Origin: Deltaproteobacteria bacterium | GTDB taxonomy: Bacteria; Desulfobacterota; Desulfobacteria; Desulfobacterales; ETH-SRB1 | DNA: 12,030 bases | Assembly (NCBI GenBank): GCA_030611115.1 | Contig: JAUWQK010000011.1 | Coordinates: 1 to 12,030 of the forward strand | Direction of reading: 5' to 3' | In this document: positions 5,829-12,030 of the stretch, piece by piece | Layout of the letters: each line of letters starts with the position of its first letter | Numbering within the stretch: position 1 is the first letter of the stretch | Notes under the pieces: generated by a model | Told to the model about the DNA's origin: nothing | The model's input: only the letters and a program-made list of their open reading frames with translations | Databases searched by the model: none | Program-made: the position numbers and the translations under genes

Positions 5829-6617
5829 ATGCAATCACAGGTTACAATCAAAACTTTGTATAGAATGAAGGAAAAGGGCGAAAAGATTGTTGCCCTGACT
5901 GCCTATGACTTTCCATTTGCCAGGATGGTTGATGAGTCTGGAGTGCACATGATACTTGTGGGAGATTCATTGGGAATGGTGGTTCAGGGAGAATCAAGCA
6001 CACTGCCTGTTACAATGGATGAGATGGTTTATCATACCCGTATTGTATCCAAAGCCGTCCGGAATGCAATGATTATAGGCGATATGCCTTTTATGTCTTA
6101 CCAGCCAGGCAAGGAGCATGCAATTGCCAATGCAGGAAGGTTTCTTAAAGAAGCTGGAGCAGCAGCGGTTAAACTTGAAGGAGGCGTAGCGGTCAGTGAG
6201 ATAATTAAAGCAATATCAGAGGTAGGGATTTTAGTAATGGCTCATATCGGCCTTACCCCTCAGTCTGTTCATCAAATGGGAGGCTACAAGGTTCAGCGTG
6301 ATGAAGAACGGCTGATGTCAGATGCTCTTGAAGTAGAAGCAGCAGGAGCATTCTCTGTTGTTTTAGAAGGAATTCCATCTGAAATTTCTGAAAAGATAAC
6401 AAAAGCCCTGACAATTCCGACCATCGGGATTGGTGCAGGCCCGCATTGTGACGGACAAATCCTTGTTCTTCACGATCTCCTTGGATTAAATGAAAGGCAT
6501 GTCCCGAAATTTGTTAAGCAATACGCCAGGCTTGTTGATGAAGCTAAAAAGGGGATAAAACAATATGTGGAAGAAGTGCAGGCAGGTAAATTCCCCGGCA
6601 AAGAACATAGTTATTAA
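5829..6617 (+). CDS. panB: 3-methyl-2-oxobutanoate hydroxymethyltransferase
   Basis: The first committed enzyme of pantothenate and coenzyme A synthesis: it transfers a hydroxymethyl group from 5,10-methylene-tetrahydrofolate to alpha-ketoisovalerate to give ketopantoate, in the cytoplasm, as a Mg-dependent TIM-barrel enzyme. At 262 residues it is full length. Expected metal ligands are visible: Asp46 in VGDSLGM, Asp85 in IGDMPF and Glu117 in KLEGG. Glu180 in VLEGIP is the catalytic acid/base, and [14 protein letters not shown] (200-213) is the family signature. ATG 5829 follows TAAGAGGA by a normal distance. It is monocistronic here; panC and panD are not adjacent. It is divergent from hisS and convergent with the CoA-binding protein unit. 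Confidence 0.98.
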   Translation: MQSQVTIKTLYRMKEKGEKIVALTAYDFPFARMVDESGVHMILVGDSLGMVVQGESSTLPVTMDEMVYHTRIVSKAVRNAMIIGDMPFMSYQPGKEHAIANAGRFLKEAGAAAVKLEGGVAVSEIIKAISEVGILVMAHIGLTPQSVHQMGGYKVQRDEERLMSDALEVEAAGAFSVVLEGIPSEISEKITKALTIPTIGIGAGPHCDGQILVLHDLLGLNERHVPKFVKQYARLVDEAKKGIKQYVEEVQAGKFPGKEHSY

Positions 6618-6754
6618 GGTAACGGTTCACGGTTCAGAGGTTCAAAGGTTCAGAGGTTGATAAATTCATGATGCTTATCCAGTAAAATCAGTGGGATCGA
6701 AAAAAAATCGCGAAGCGATTAACCCTGAACTGTGAACCGTGAACCTTTGAACCC
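6618..6754. repeat. GGTTCA tandem units in inverted arrangement after panB
   Basis: Directly after the panB stop, 6618-6658 holds five GGTT(CA) units with a 7-8 base period (GGTTCAC, GGTTCAGA, GGTTCAAA, GGTTCAGA, GGTT). The complement of 6721-6754 holds a similar series (GGTTCAAA, GGTTCAC, GGTTCAC, AGTTCAG, GGTT). The two face each other as an inverted repeat around about 60 bases that contain a small terminator-like hairpin. The same units occur around hisS and before polA. Confidence 0.65.
6700..6720 (-). terminator. Rho-independent terminator for the minus-strand CoA-binding/Cys-rich unit
   Basis: On the minus strand AATCGC (complement of 6715-6720) pairs with GCGATT (complement of 6706-6711) across a TTC loop and continues into a run of T (complement of 6700-6707). 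The stem is short, but the U tract is strong. It lies about 125 bases beyond the stop of the Cys-rich gene, inside the repeat pair. Confidence 0.5.
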
Positions 6755-6844
6755 AGACCGACCAAATGTCCAATTTTTATCAGATCCGTTATGAATAAAG
6801 GGCTTGAAGACCATATAAAAATCATTTTTAATGAGGTCTGTAGT

Positions 6845-7069
6845 TTATTGATTCCCAAAATTATTCTGCCCTCCGCAGTCAGGGCATTGCCAGGTTATTG
6901 CATTACATGACATTCCCCAGACATTTTCATACATGCAGCTCTGACAAATTGCAAAGCCGCACCTGCATGTCCAGAAGAAGGGGGCTTTATTGCGGCAGCA
7001 ATGGCAGTTTGTTGGCTTTGTCCGGAGCCGTCTTTCCCGGTATTTCAATTTAGTTGAAGAGTCTGCCAT
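6845..7069 (-). CDS. Small cysteine-rich, zinc-ribbon/RING-like protein of unknown function
   Basis: A 74-residue protein with ten cysteines. Counted from ATG 7069 they are at 22, 24, 25, 35, 37, 42, 45, 55, 62 and 65, giving CHCC, CRC, CQSC and CPDC pairs with His23, an arrangement suited to two structural zinc sites of treble-clef or RING-like type. A basic N-terminal segment (KLKYRERRLRTK) precedes them. There is no signal peptide or membrane segment, so it is likely cytoplasmic and may bind nucleic acid or protein; I do not recognise a named family. The first 20 bases overlap the end of the CoA-binding protein gene, so it is probably translated by coupling. GTG 7078 is an alternative start; neither has a strong ribosome binding site. 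Confidence 0.75.
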   Translation of the reverse strand: MADSSTKLKYRERRLRTKPTNCHCCRNKAPFFWTCRCGFAICQSCMYENVWGMSCNAITWQCPDCGGQNNFGNQ

Positions 7070-7472
7070 GTTCCACACTTATGCAATGGTTCATTACAAC
7101 ATCTATACCTGCTTTTGTCAGTAATTCTGCAGCTTCATGATTTTCTATATTAAGCTGCATCCAGAAAACTTTTGGCTTGATTCGAATAGCTTCATGTGCA
7201 TGCGGCATTATCTGAGAGGAGTTTCTAAATACATTAACAATATCTACAGGCTCCTTAATATCTTCTATTGATGAATATGCTTTTTCTCCAAGAATCTCCT
7301 TCTGCTTGGGTCGTACTGGAATAATTTTATAGCCTTGTTCTTTAAGATACTTGGCAACAATATGGGAGTCTCTTTCCGGTTTAGGACTCAAACCTAAAAC
7401 CGCTATGGTTTTTGAATCTGCCAGAATATGTTTTATTTCACTGTCTTCAGCGATTATTTTGCCTTTTTTCAT
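7050..7472 (-). CDS. CoA-binding (Rossmann-fold, YccU-like) protein
   Basis: A 140-residue single-domain protein of the CoA_binding_2 family. The glycine-rich nucleotide loop IAVLGLSPKPERDSH (23-37) is followed by GYKIIPVRP (47-55) and the conserved end KVFWMQLNIENHEAAE through VVMNHCISVEH (101-134). The family resembles the N-terminal domain of acyl-CoA synthetases (ADP-forming) and succinyl-CoA synthetase alpha and binds CoA. Its biological role is not established, and the protein lacks the catalytic domains of those enzymes. ATG 7472 has an upstream AAGGGAA ribosome binding site. It is the first gene of a two-gene minus-strand unit with the overlapping Cys-rich gene and is divergent from polA. 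The closeness to panB (CoA synthesis) may be coincidental. Confidence 0.9.
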   Translation of the reverse strand: MKKGKIIAEDSEIKHILADSKTIAVLGLSPKPERDSHIVAKYLKEQGYKIIPVRPKQKEILGEKAYSSIEDIKEPVDIVNVFRNSSQIMPHAHEAIRIKPKVFWMQLNIENHEAAELLTKAGIDVVMNHCISVEHGRLFN

Positions 7473-7554
7473 ATATGTTCCCTTAAGCGGTCTTGTTGTT
7501 TTAGCCTATTAGTGATAATAGCAGATAAAATCTTCTGTTAAGCAAAAAGACAGG

Positions 7555-7592
7555 CAACCGTTTGCAGTTAACGGTTGATAAAACCGTGAACC
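7555..7592. repeat. Hairpin and GGTTCA-type repeat remnant before polA
   Basis: CAACCGTT (7555-7562) and AACGGTTG (7570-7577) form a perfect 8-bp stem with a 7-base loop. AACCGTGAACC follows at 7582-7592, the inverted form of the GGTTCACGGTT unit seen near hisS and panB. It lies between the divergent CoA-binding protein gene and polA, 50-90 bases before the polA start. Confidence 0.5.
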
Positions 7593-7642
7593 ACTACAAA
7601 GATAGATACCAATAAAACCTGTAATCTGCAACCTGAATTCTT

Positions 7643-10321
7643 ATGTATAAAGATAAAACAATATACCTGATAGATGGCAGCGCGTATATTTATCGTGCTT
7701 ATCATGCAATCAGAGGGCTTTCCAATTCAAAGGGTCTTCCAACAAATGCTGTTTTGGGTTTTACAAAAATGCTTTTAAAACTCATAGAAGATCGTAATCC
7801 TGAATATATAGGAATGTTTTTTGATGTAAAAGGCCCGACGTTCAGACATGAAATGTTTGACGCCTATAAAGCCAACCGTCCTCCCATGCCGGATGATCTA
7901 TCGATTCAAATTCCATATATTAAGGACATAACAAAAGGTTTCAATATACCGGTTGTTGAAATGTCGGGCTACGAAGCCGACGATCTCATAGGTACACTGG
8001 CACGCAGGGCGGAGGATGCGGGATTTTCTGTAATTATGGTTACCGGCGATAAAGATTTCATGCAGCTTGTTACAGATAAGTCTATTATCTGGGATCCCAT
8101 GAAGGAAAAGACAATAGATAGTGATTTTATTAAAGATACATATGGACTTGAGCCTCGCCAGATGGTTGATGTTATGGGGCTTTCCGGTGATTCTGCCGAT
8201 AATATTCCCGGCGTACCCGGAATGGGTCCAAAGACTTCGCTTGCATTAATAAAAACGTTCGGGAGCATGGAACATTTATATGAGCAGGTAGATACAATAA
8301 AGAAGAAAAAGCAGCATGAAAATCTTGTCCGGTATAAAGAACAGGCATTATTGAGCAAAGAACTTGTTAGAATAAACGACAGCGTACCCTTGTCCTTTAC
8401 ACCTGAAGACTTTAAATACAGAGCTCCAGACAGCGCGGTTCTCTCCGGACTCTTTAAAAAACTGGAATTCAGGCAGTTGCAGCAGTCTGTTATAAAACGG
8501 GCGGATTTATCAAAAAAGAAATACAAGGCAGTATTGAGTATTGATGAGCTTTCCGATCTTATTACGATTTTAGAGACTTCAGGTTTATTTGCCATTGATA
8601 CTGAAACTACTTCTAAAAATCCAATGGCGGCAGAGCTTGTGGGTTTGTCTTTTTCAGTAAAGGCTGACGAGGCATTTTACATTCCGTGCGCTCATGAATA
8701 TAAAGACGCACCAAAACAGCTTAAGCGGGATGAAGTTTTAAAGATGCTTAAACCAATACTTGAAAATCATAAACTAAAAAAAATAGGCCAGAATATAAAA
8801 TATGACTGGATTGTTCTTAAGCGTCATGGAATAAATCTTTCCGGAGTAATATTTGACACCATGCTTGCATCTTACCTTATCAACCCTTCGAAGCGCGCTC
8901 ACAATCTTGACCAGATTGCTCTTGATTTTCTCGATCACAAGACGATTTCGTACGAGGAAGTAGCAGGTAAAGGTAAAAAGGCTTCCTGTTTCTCAAAGGT
9001 TTCCCTTGAAAAGGCTGTGCCGTATGCCTGCGAGGATGCTGATATTACGCTTATGGCTTACAATGTACTTATGCCCATGCTGAAAGATATGGGGCTTGAA
9101 GAACTTTTTGAAAAAGTAGAAATGCCCCTTGTGCCGGTCCTTATGAAAATGGAAATGACGGGAATTAATGTTGATAGAGAAAAGCTGATGGTTCTTTCAA
9201 AATCATTTGAGCATCAGCTTGATCAGCTTGAAAGCAGCATATATTCAATCGCAGGGGAAGAATTTAACATCAGATCTTCACAGCAATTAGGCAAAATACT
9301 TTTTGAAAAACTAAAATTGCCGGTACAAAAGAAGACAAAAAAGAAGACGGGCTATTCAACTGATGTAGATGTTCTTGAAATTCTTGCAGAGCAGCACGAA
9401 CTTCCTGCTTTAATATTAAGGCACCGGACTCTTGCAAAACTTAAGTCAACATATACTGATGCTTTGATAGATCTTGCAAATCCGGAAACAGAACGTATCC
9501 ATACTTCGTACAATCAGACGGTTACCGCTACAGGCCGTCTTAGCAGCTCTGAACCGAATCTTCAGAATATTCCTGTCCGAACCGATGAGGGAAAAGAGAT
9601 AAGAAAAGCTTTTATTCCAAAAAAAGGATGGCATCTGCTTGCTGCAGATTATTCTCAGATAGAACTCCGCATACTTGCCCATTATTCAGATGATAAAATA
9701 CTTATCAAGGCTTTTAAAGAAGATGAAGATATACATATCCGGACTGCCACAGAGGTCTTCCAGGTTTTTCCTTCTTTAATTAATTCCGAATTAAGGCAGC
9801 AGGCCAAGGTTATAAACTTCGGCATTGTTTATGGAATGAGTCCCTACGGTCTTTCCAAAGAGCTGGGCATAAGCCGGAAAATGGCGAAAACCTACATACA
9901 TAACTACTTCACAAGATACAGAGGCGTAAAGCAATTTATAGATGAAACAATAGAACAGGCCAGGATTTCAAAGAAGACAAGCACTTTGCTTGGCCGTATT
10001 CGTCTTCTGCCGGATATTAACAGCTCAAATAAAAACTTGCGTGAGTTTGCCGAAAGAATCGCAATAAATACTCCTATCCAGGGAACGGCGGCAGATCTGA
10101 TAAAGATAGCCATGATAACTGTGGACTCTGCATTTACAGAGAAAAGGCTTAAATCTGCAATGCTGCTTTCCGTACATGATGAGATAGTTTTTGAAGTGCC
10201 TCCTGATGAACTGGATACAGTCAGAAGTCTTGTTAAAGATATAATGGAGGGTCTCTGGGAGCTGAAGGTTCCGCTGAAGGTTAATATGGCGGTAGGAGAG
10301 AATTGGGCTGAAGCCAAATAG
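7643..10321 (+). CDS. polA: DNA polymerase I (5' nuclease, proofreading and polymerase domains)
   Basis: A full-length 892-residue Pol I that removes primers, fills gaps and repairs DNA. The 5'-3' nuclease occupies about 1-290 (YLIDGSAYIYRAYHA, GYEADDLIGTLA, VTGDKDFMQL, GLSGDSADNIPGVPGMGPKT). The proofreading exonuclease, about 295-480, keeps its catalytic residues: Asp319 and Glu321 (DTET), Asp388 (NIKYD), and Tyr461/Asp465 (YACED), so it should be active, unlike Taq polymerase. The polymerase spans about 500-892: motif A DYSQIELR with Asp669, motif B RQQAKVINFGIVYG (718-731) with Arg718, Lys722, Phe726 and Tyr730, and motif C VHDE with Asp845. Phe726 matches E. coli Phe762, which discriminates against dideoxynucleotides. 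ATG 7643 fits the family N-terminus although no clear Shine-Dalgarno precedes it. Confidence 0.98.
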   Translation: MYKDKTIYLIDGSAYIYRAYHAIRGLSNSKGLPTNAVLGFTKMLLKLIEDRNPEYIGMFFDVKGPTFRHEMFDAYKANRPPMPDDLSIQIPYIKDITKGFNIPVVEMSGYEADDLIGTLARRAEDAGFSVIMVTGDKDFMQLVTDKSIIWDPMKEKTIDSDFIKDTYGLEPRQMVDVMGLSGDSADNIPGVPGMGPKTSLALIKTFGSMEHLYEQVDTIKKKKQHENLVRYKEQALLSKELVRINDSVPLSFTPEDFKYRAPDSAVLSGLFKKLEFRQLQQSVIKRADLSKKKYKAVLSIDELSDLITILETSGLFAIDTETTSKNPMAAELVGLSFSVKADEAFYIPCAHEYKDAPKQLKRDEVLKMLKPILENHKLKKIGQNIKYDWIVLKRHGINLSGVIFDTMLASYLINPSKRAHNLDQIALDFLDHKTISYEEVAGKGKKASCFSKVSLEKAVPYACEDADITLMAYNVLMPMLKDMGLEELFEKVEMPLVPVLMKMEMTGINVDREKLMVLSKSFEHQLDQLESSIYSIAGEEFNIRSSQQLGKILFEKLKLPVQKKTKKKTGYSTDVDVLEILAEQHELPALILRHRTLAKLKSTYTDALIDLANPETERIHTSYNQTVTATGRLSSSEPNLQNIPVRTDEGKEIRKAFIPKKGWHLLAADYSQIELRILAHYSDDKILIKAFKEDEDIHIRTATEVFQVFPSLINSELRQQAKVINFGIVYGMSPYGLSKELGISRKMAKTYIHNYFTRYRGVKQFIDETIEQARISKKTSTLLGRIRLLPDINSSNKNLREFAERIAINTPIQGTAADLIKIAMITVDSAFTEKRLKSAMLLSVHDEIVFEVPPDELDTVRSLVKDIMEGLWELKVPLKVNMAVGENWAEAK

Positions 10322-10326
10322 TTTTC

Positions 10327-10346
10327 GGCTGGAAACGGCCCTTTTT
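10327..10346 (+). terminator. Weak candidate terminator after polA
   Basis: GGCT (10327-10330) can pair with GGCC (10337-10340) through three GC pairs and one G-U, followed by five T residues (10342-10346). It sits 6 bases past the polA stop. The stem is short, so the call is tentative. Confidence 0.35.
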
Positions 10347-10430
10347 CGCAATCTCTGTGTCAATCTTCGGGATTTATTTGTGCAGCGTACTAAAAAAATC
10401 CTTTATTTAAAAAAATATCAATAATAAACC

Positions 10431-10458
10431 TTGCTTTCCATATAAAAGGTGTTATTAT
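10431..10458 (+). promoter_or_regulatory. Candidate cold-shock gene promoter
   Basis: TTGCTT (10431-10436) and TATTAT (10453-10458) are separated by 16 bases, giving a start near 10465 and a leader of about 122 nt before the cold-shock protein ATG. This is the best -35/-10 pair in the 250-base gap after polA. Confidence 0.5.
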
Positions 10459-10464
10459 CTCTTT

Positions 10465-10586
10465 AATCAATAAAGGCCTGTTCTTAATTGGCGGGCCGGT
10501 TTCTTTCTAAAGGAAAATACCATTTGTCAAAGTGGCACCCTGAAGTCTGGGACTATGAGAATTACTGAAAAAGGAGGGTGTTAATT
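10465..10586 (+). promoter_or_regulatory. Long structured 5' leader of the cold-shock gene
   Basis: The leader holds GGCCTG (10475-10480 region) able to pair with CGGGCC (about 10492-10497), a TTTC/GGAAA hairpin near 10500-10517, and CCC/GGG pairing around 10548-10562. It ends in a strong Shine-Dalgarno AAGGAGG at 10571-10577, 9 bases before the ATG. Long structured leaders that change fold with temperature are known for E. coli cspA. A similar role here is inferred. Confidence 0.4.
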
Positions 10587-10787
10587 ATGGCTAATGGAAT
10601 TGTAAAATGGTTTAATAGCGGTAAAGGGTTTGGCTTCATTGAGCAGGAAGATGGTCCGGATGTATTTGTTCATCATTCAGCAATCAATGCAAGTGGTTTT
10701 AAGTCTCTTGAAGAAGGCGACCGAGTTACCTTTGACATTGAGCAGGGTCAAAAAGGTCCCGCTGCAGCAAATGTCACCACGGTTTAG
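10587..10787 (+). CDS. Cold-shock domain protein (CspA family)
   Basis: A 66-residue single cold-shock domain, the family's usual length, that binds single-stranded RNA and DNA as an RNA chaperone. The RNA-binding motifs are KGFGFI (RNP1, about 13-18) and VFVHH (RNP2, about 26-30), with the conserved [11 protein letters not shown] start. Tail residues [12 protein letters not shown] match the typical last strand. ATG 10587 is set by AAGGAGG 9 bases upstream; a GTG at 10578 directly abuts that site and is unlikely. It has its own promoter, leader and terminator and so is probably monocistronic. Which Csp paralogue it is, and whether it is cold-inducible, cannot be told from the protein alone. 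Confidence 0.97.
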   Translation: MANGIVKWFNSGKGFGFIEQEDGPDVFVHHSAINASGFKSLEEGDRVTFDIEQGQKGPAAANVTTV

Positions 10788-10807
10788 ACCAATATTTCTG
10801 AGTTAAA

Positions 10808-10848
10808 AAAAAGGGCATTCCATCGAATTATGAGGGAATGCCCTTTTT
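10808..10848. terminator. Strong bidirectional terminator between csp and the M28 peptidase
   Basis: AAAAAGGGCATTCC (10808-10821) and GGAATGCCCTTTTT (10835-10848) form a perfect 14-bp stem with a 13-base loop. T runs follow on both strands (T tract 10844-10848 on plus, complement of A run 10805-10812 on minus). It serves the convergent cold-shock and peptidase genes. Confidence 0.93.
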
Positions 10849-10899
10849 GTTTTGCCTCCTAAGCCAGTATCACTCAACTTCCACCGTAGTTTGGTAAAT

Positions 10900-11772
10900 T
10901 CACTTTGTAAGTCGTTCGACAGCCGCTTTTACTCCATGTACCACTTTTACCATTCTTTCATAATCAAGCGTGTCATACGTATCACTTTCCGTGTGGTAGT
11001 AAGGATTTCGATAAAAAGCGGTGTCAGTTATCATTACAGCACGATAACCAAACTTATAAAATGACCAGTGGTCTGAAAAGTCAATTCCTATAACTATAGG
11101 TAAAGCATTATACGAAAAAATTGGGATGTCTGTTCCCTTTTTGAAACCTTTCTTGACCTTTTTCGTGAATTTTCTTGACCTGAGGTTTCCAACCGCTGCG
11201 ATAAAATTACCTTTGGTTGAAAATTTTCGCCCCATGAAAGGGAGCGGAAATTCCTGGCTGCGAGGGCTATCCGCAAAATACCCGATCATCTCAAGGCAGA
11301 TCATGCCAAGAATTTTTTGACGACTCTTCTTTAGCATTTGTGCATAGTGGTAACTACCCATATTTTTCGTTCTATATACCGGTGGTTCCTCAAGAGCAAA
11401 AGCAACAAACCGGACTGCTGGGGCCACCCTTGATTTTGAGATAAGTCTTGCGATTTCCAAAAGACCGGCAACTGCACTTGCATTGTCGTCTGCTCCAGGA
11501 CTATTGGCAACTGTATCGTAATGAGCTCCCAGTACAATTAGCTCTTCCTTTTTGTTTACTCCTGGTATGCTACCAATAATATTCCGATAAGTATTTCCTC
11601 GAAACACAAAAGGTTGCTCATTAACATGACAGCCATATTCTTTAAAGCGGCGGGATATATATTCTGCGACCTGATGGAGCTTTTCGTGGTCATTGTAACT
11701 TCGTGGGCCTATCTCAACAGAAAGATAACGGATGGTTTCTTGCAAGCGTTTTATACTTTCCTGGAGTTTCAT
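10900..11772 (-). CDS. M28-family zinc metallopeptidase (aminopeptidase-like)
   Basis: A 290-residue co-catalytic zinc peptidase of family M28. Metal-site motifs are in order: His84 in GAHYDT, Asp95/Asp96 in PGADDNASA, the Glu128-Glu129 pair in ALEEPP (general base and ligand), Glu161 in LEMIGYF where many relatives have Asp, and His260 in YYHTESDT. The SDHWSF segment (233-238) and DTLDYERM end are also family-like. No signal peptide or membrane segment is seen, so the product appears cytoplasmic, whereas many M28 enzymes are secreted. Substrate is unknown; removal of N-terminal residues from peptides is the likely activity. ATG 11772 follows AAAGG. It converges with the cold-shock gene through a shared terminator, and no operon partner is visible. 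Confidence 0.93.
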   Translation of the reverse strand: MKLQESIKRLQETIRYLSVEIGPRSYNDHEKLHQVAEYISRRFKEYGCHVNEQPFVFRGNTYRNIIGSIPGVNKKEELIVLGAHYDTVANSPGADDNASAVAGLLEIARLISKSRVAPAVRFVAFALEEPPVYRTKNMGSYHYAQMLKKSRQKILGMICLEMIGYFADSPRSQEFPLPFMGRKFSTKGNFIAAVGNLRSRKFTKKVKKGFKKGTDIPIFSYNALPIVIGIDFSDHWSFYKFGYRAVMITDTAFYRNPYYHTESDTYDTLDYERMVKVVHGVKAAVERLTK

Positions 11773-11911
11773 CTTAAGCCTTTAACGTCGATAGATATCC
11801 CCAACTTTTAATTTTTGAACAATATCCACTGAGCTAATAATTAGATTCTTTTTTCTTGTCTAAAATACCTGTTTTAAGATTTTGTAAAAATTTCAAGCTG
11901 TGCGGGTAGGA
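11773..11911. other. Gene-free stretch after the right-edge ORF and before the M28 gene
   Basis: I see no gene here. It is AT-rich, with a weak TTAGA/TCTAA inverted pair around 11840-11865. It should hold the promoter of the M28 gene and the end of whatever enters from the right, possibly an insertion-sequence end. Confidence 0.4.
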
Positions 11912-12030
11912 TTAAGCCGCCAGTTTAAAATCTAATTCCTTCGCTTCGAACCATTTGTCACTTTCTTTATTTCTTTTTAAGGCGGTGATTGTTGCCAGGC
12001 TTACAGAGCCTGTTTTTGACCAGCTCATCC
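11912..12030 (-). CDS. C-terminal end of an unidentified ORF, possibly a transposase (partial)
   Basis: A minus-strand frame enters from the right edge and ends at TAA (complement of 11912-11914). The visible 38 residues from an internal ATG (12028) read MSWSKTGSVSLATITALKR and then a hydrophilic end WFEAKELDFKLAA. The composition looks coding rather than random, and the MSWS(K) followed by a short helical tail reminds me of C-termini of some transposases such as ISLre2/UPF0236-like ones. This resemblance is from memory and weak. The gene starts outside the window, or this is a fragment left by an insertion. The strand matches the M28 gene downstream. Confidence 0.4.
   Translation of the reverse strand, partial: MSWSKTGSVSLATITALKRNKESDKWFEAKELDFKLAA

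Noticed and set aside
6766..6910. Small plus-strand frames at 6766 and 6791 after panB
   Set aside because: One has 10 codons and the other about 39, running antisense into the Cys-rich gene; neither has a ribosome binding site or a recognisable sequence.
7969..8595. 208-codon minus-strand open frame inside polA
   Set aside because: It is fully antisense to conserved polA domains and Ser-rich as expected from the complement; there is no initiation signal.
10770..10787. CACCACGG at the end of the cold-shock gene as a copy of the 4219-4397 outer arm
   Set aside because: The match is eight bases within conserved coding sequence, without extension.

Overview
The window looks like chromosomal DNA of a Desulfobacterota (Desulfobacterales-like) bacterium. 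This is an inference from the AspRS type, the hisS-aspS pairing next to tRNA-Asn, the style of the housekeeping proteins and the GGTTCA-type intergenic repeats; no marker gene fixes the taxon. It joins the end of an integrated accessory element (left, about 1-2240) to an ordinary housekeeping backbone (2240-11772). A probable transposase-like gene tail enters at the right edge.

Accessory end (1-2240): AT-rich DNA with a small, possibly degraded Lys-rich ORF (161-415). A 322-base gene-free stretch carries three copies of a 19-bp imperfect palindrome (527-545, 633-651, 654-672). It is followed by an AlpA/excisionase-like HTH gene (744-941) that overlaps a complete tyrosine integrase (889-2139). 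The integrase has an extra C-terminal helix-turn-helix module and reads toward the 3' end of a minus-strand tRNA-Asn(GUU) gene (2240-2315), which is the probable attachment site. The other att copy lies outside the window.

Translation block (2240-5661, minus strand): hisS, then aspS, then tRNA-Asn. AspRS carries the His of the RRRDHGG loop, a mark of non-discriminating AspRS, so it probably charges tRNA-Asn with Asp for GatCAB amidation; its likely substrate gene is the tRNA-Asn next door. The hisS-aspS gap is almost filled by a nested inverted-repeat element of about 179 bp, part of which recurs (39 of 43 bases) directly at the hisS start codon.

Middle (5700-7640): panB (plus strand) diverges from hisS with candidate promoters for both. 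panB converges on a two-gene minus-strand unit: a CoA-binding-domain protein and a 74-aa cysteine-rich zinc-binding-type protein that overlaps it. GGTTCA-based repeats flank these genes as well.

Right part (7643-12030): a full-length polA with 5' nuclease, intact proofreading and polymerase domains; a cold-shock protein gene with its own promoter, a leader of about 120 nt and a strong terminator shared with a convergent M28-family metallopeptidase gene; then about 140 gene-free bases and the C-terminal end of an unidentified, possibly transposase-related ORF. I see no CRISPR array, toxin-antitoxin pair or classic defence operon. The most novel material is the three-copy palindrome, the integrase with its extra HTH, and the GGTTCA repeat family.
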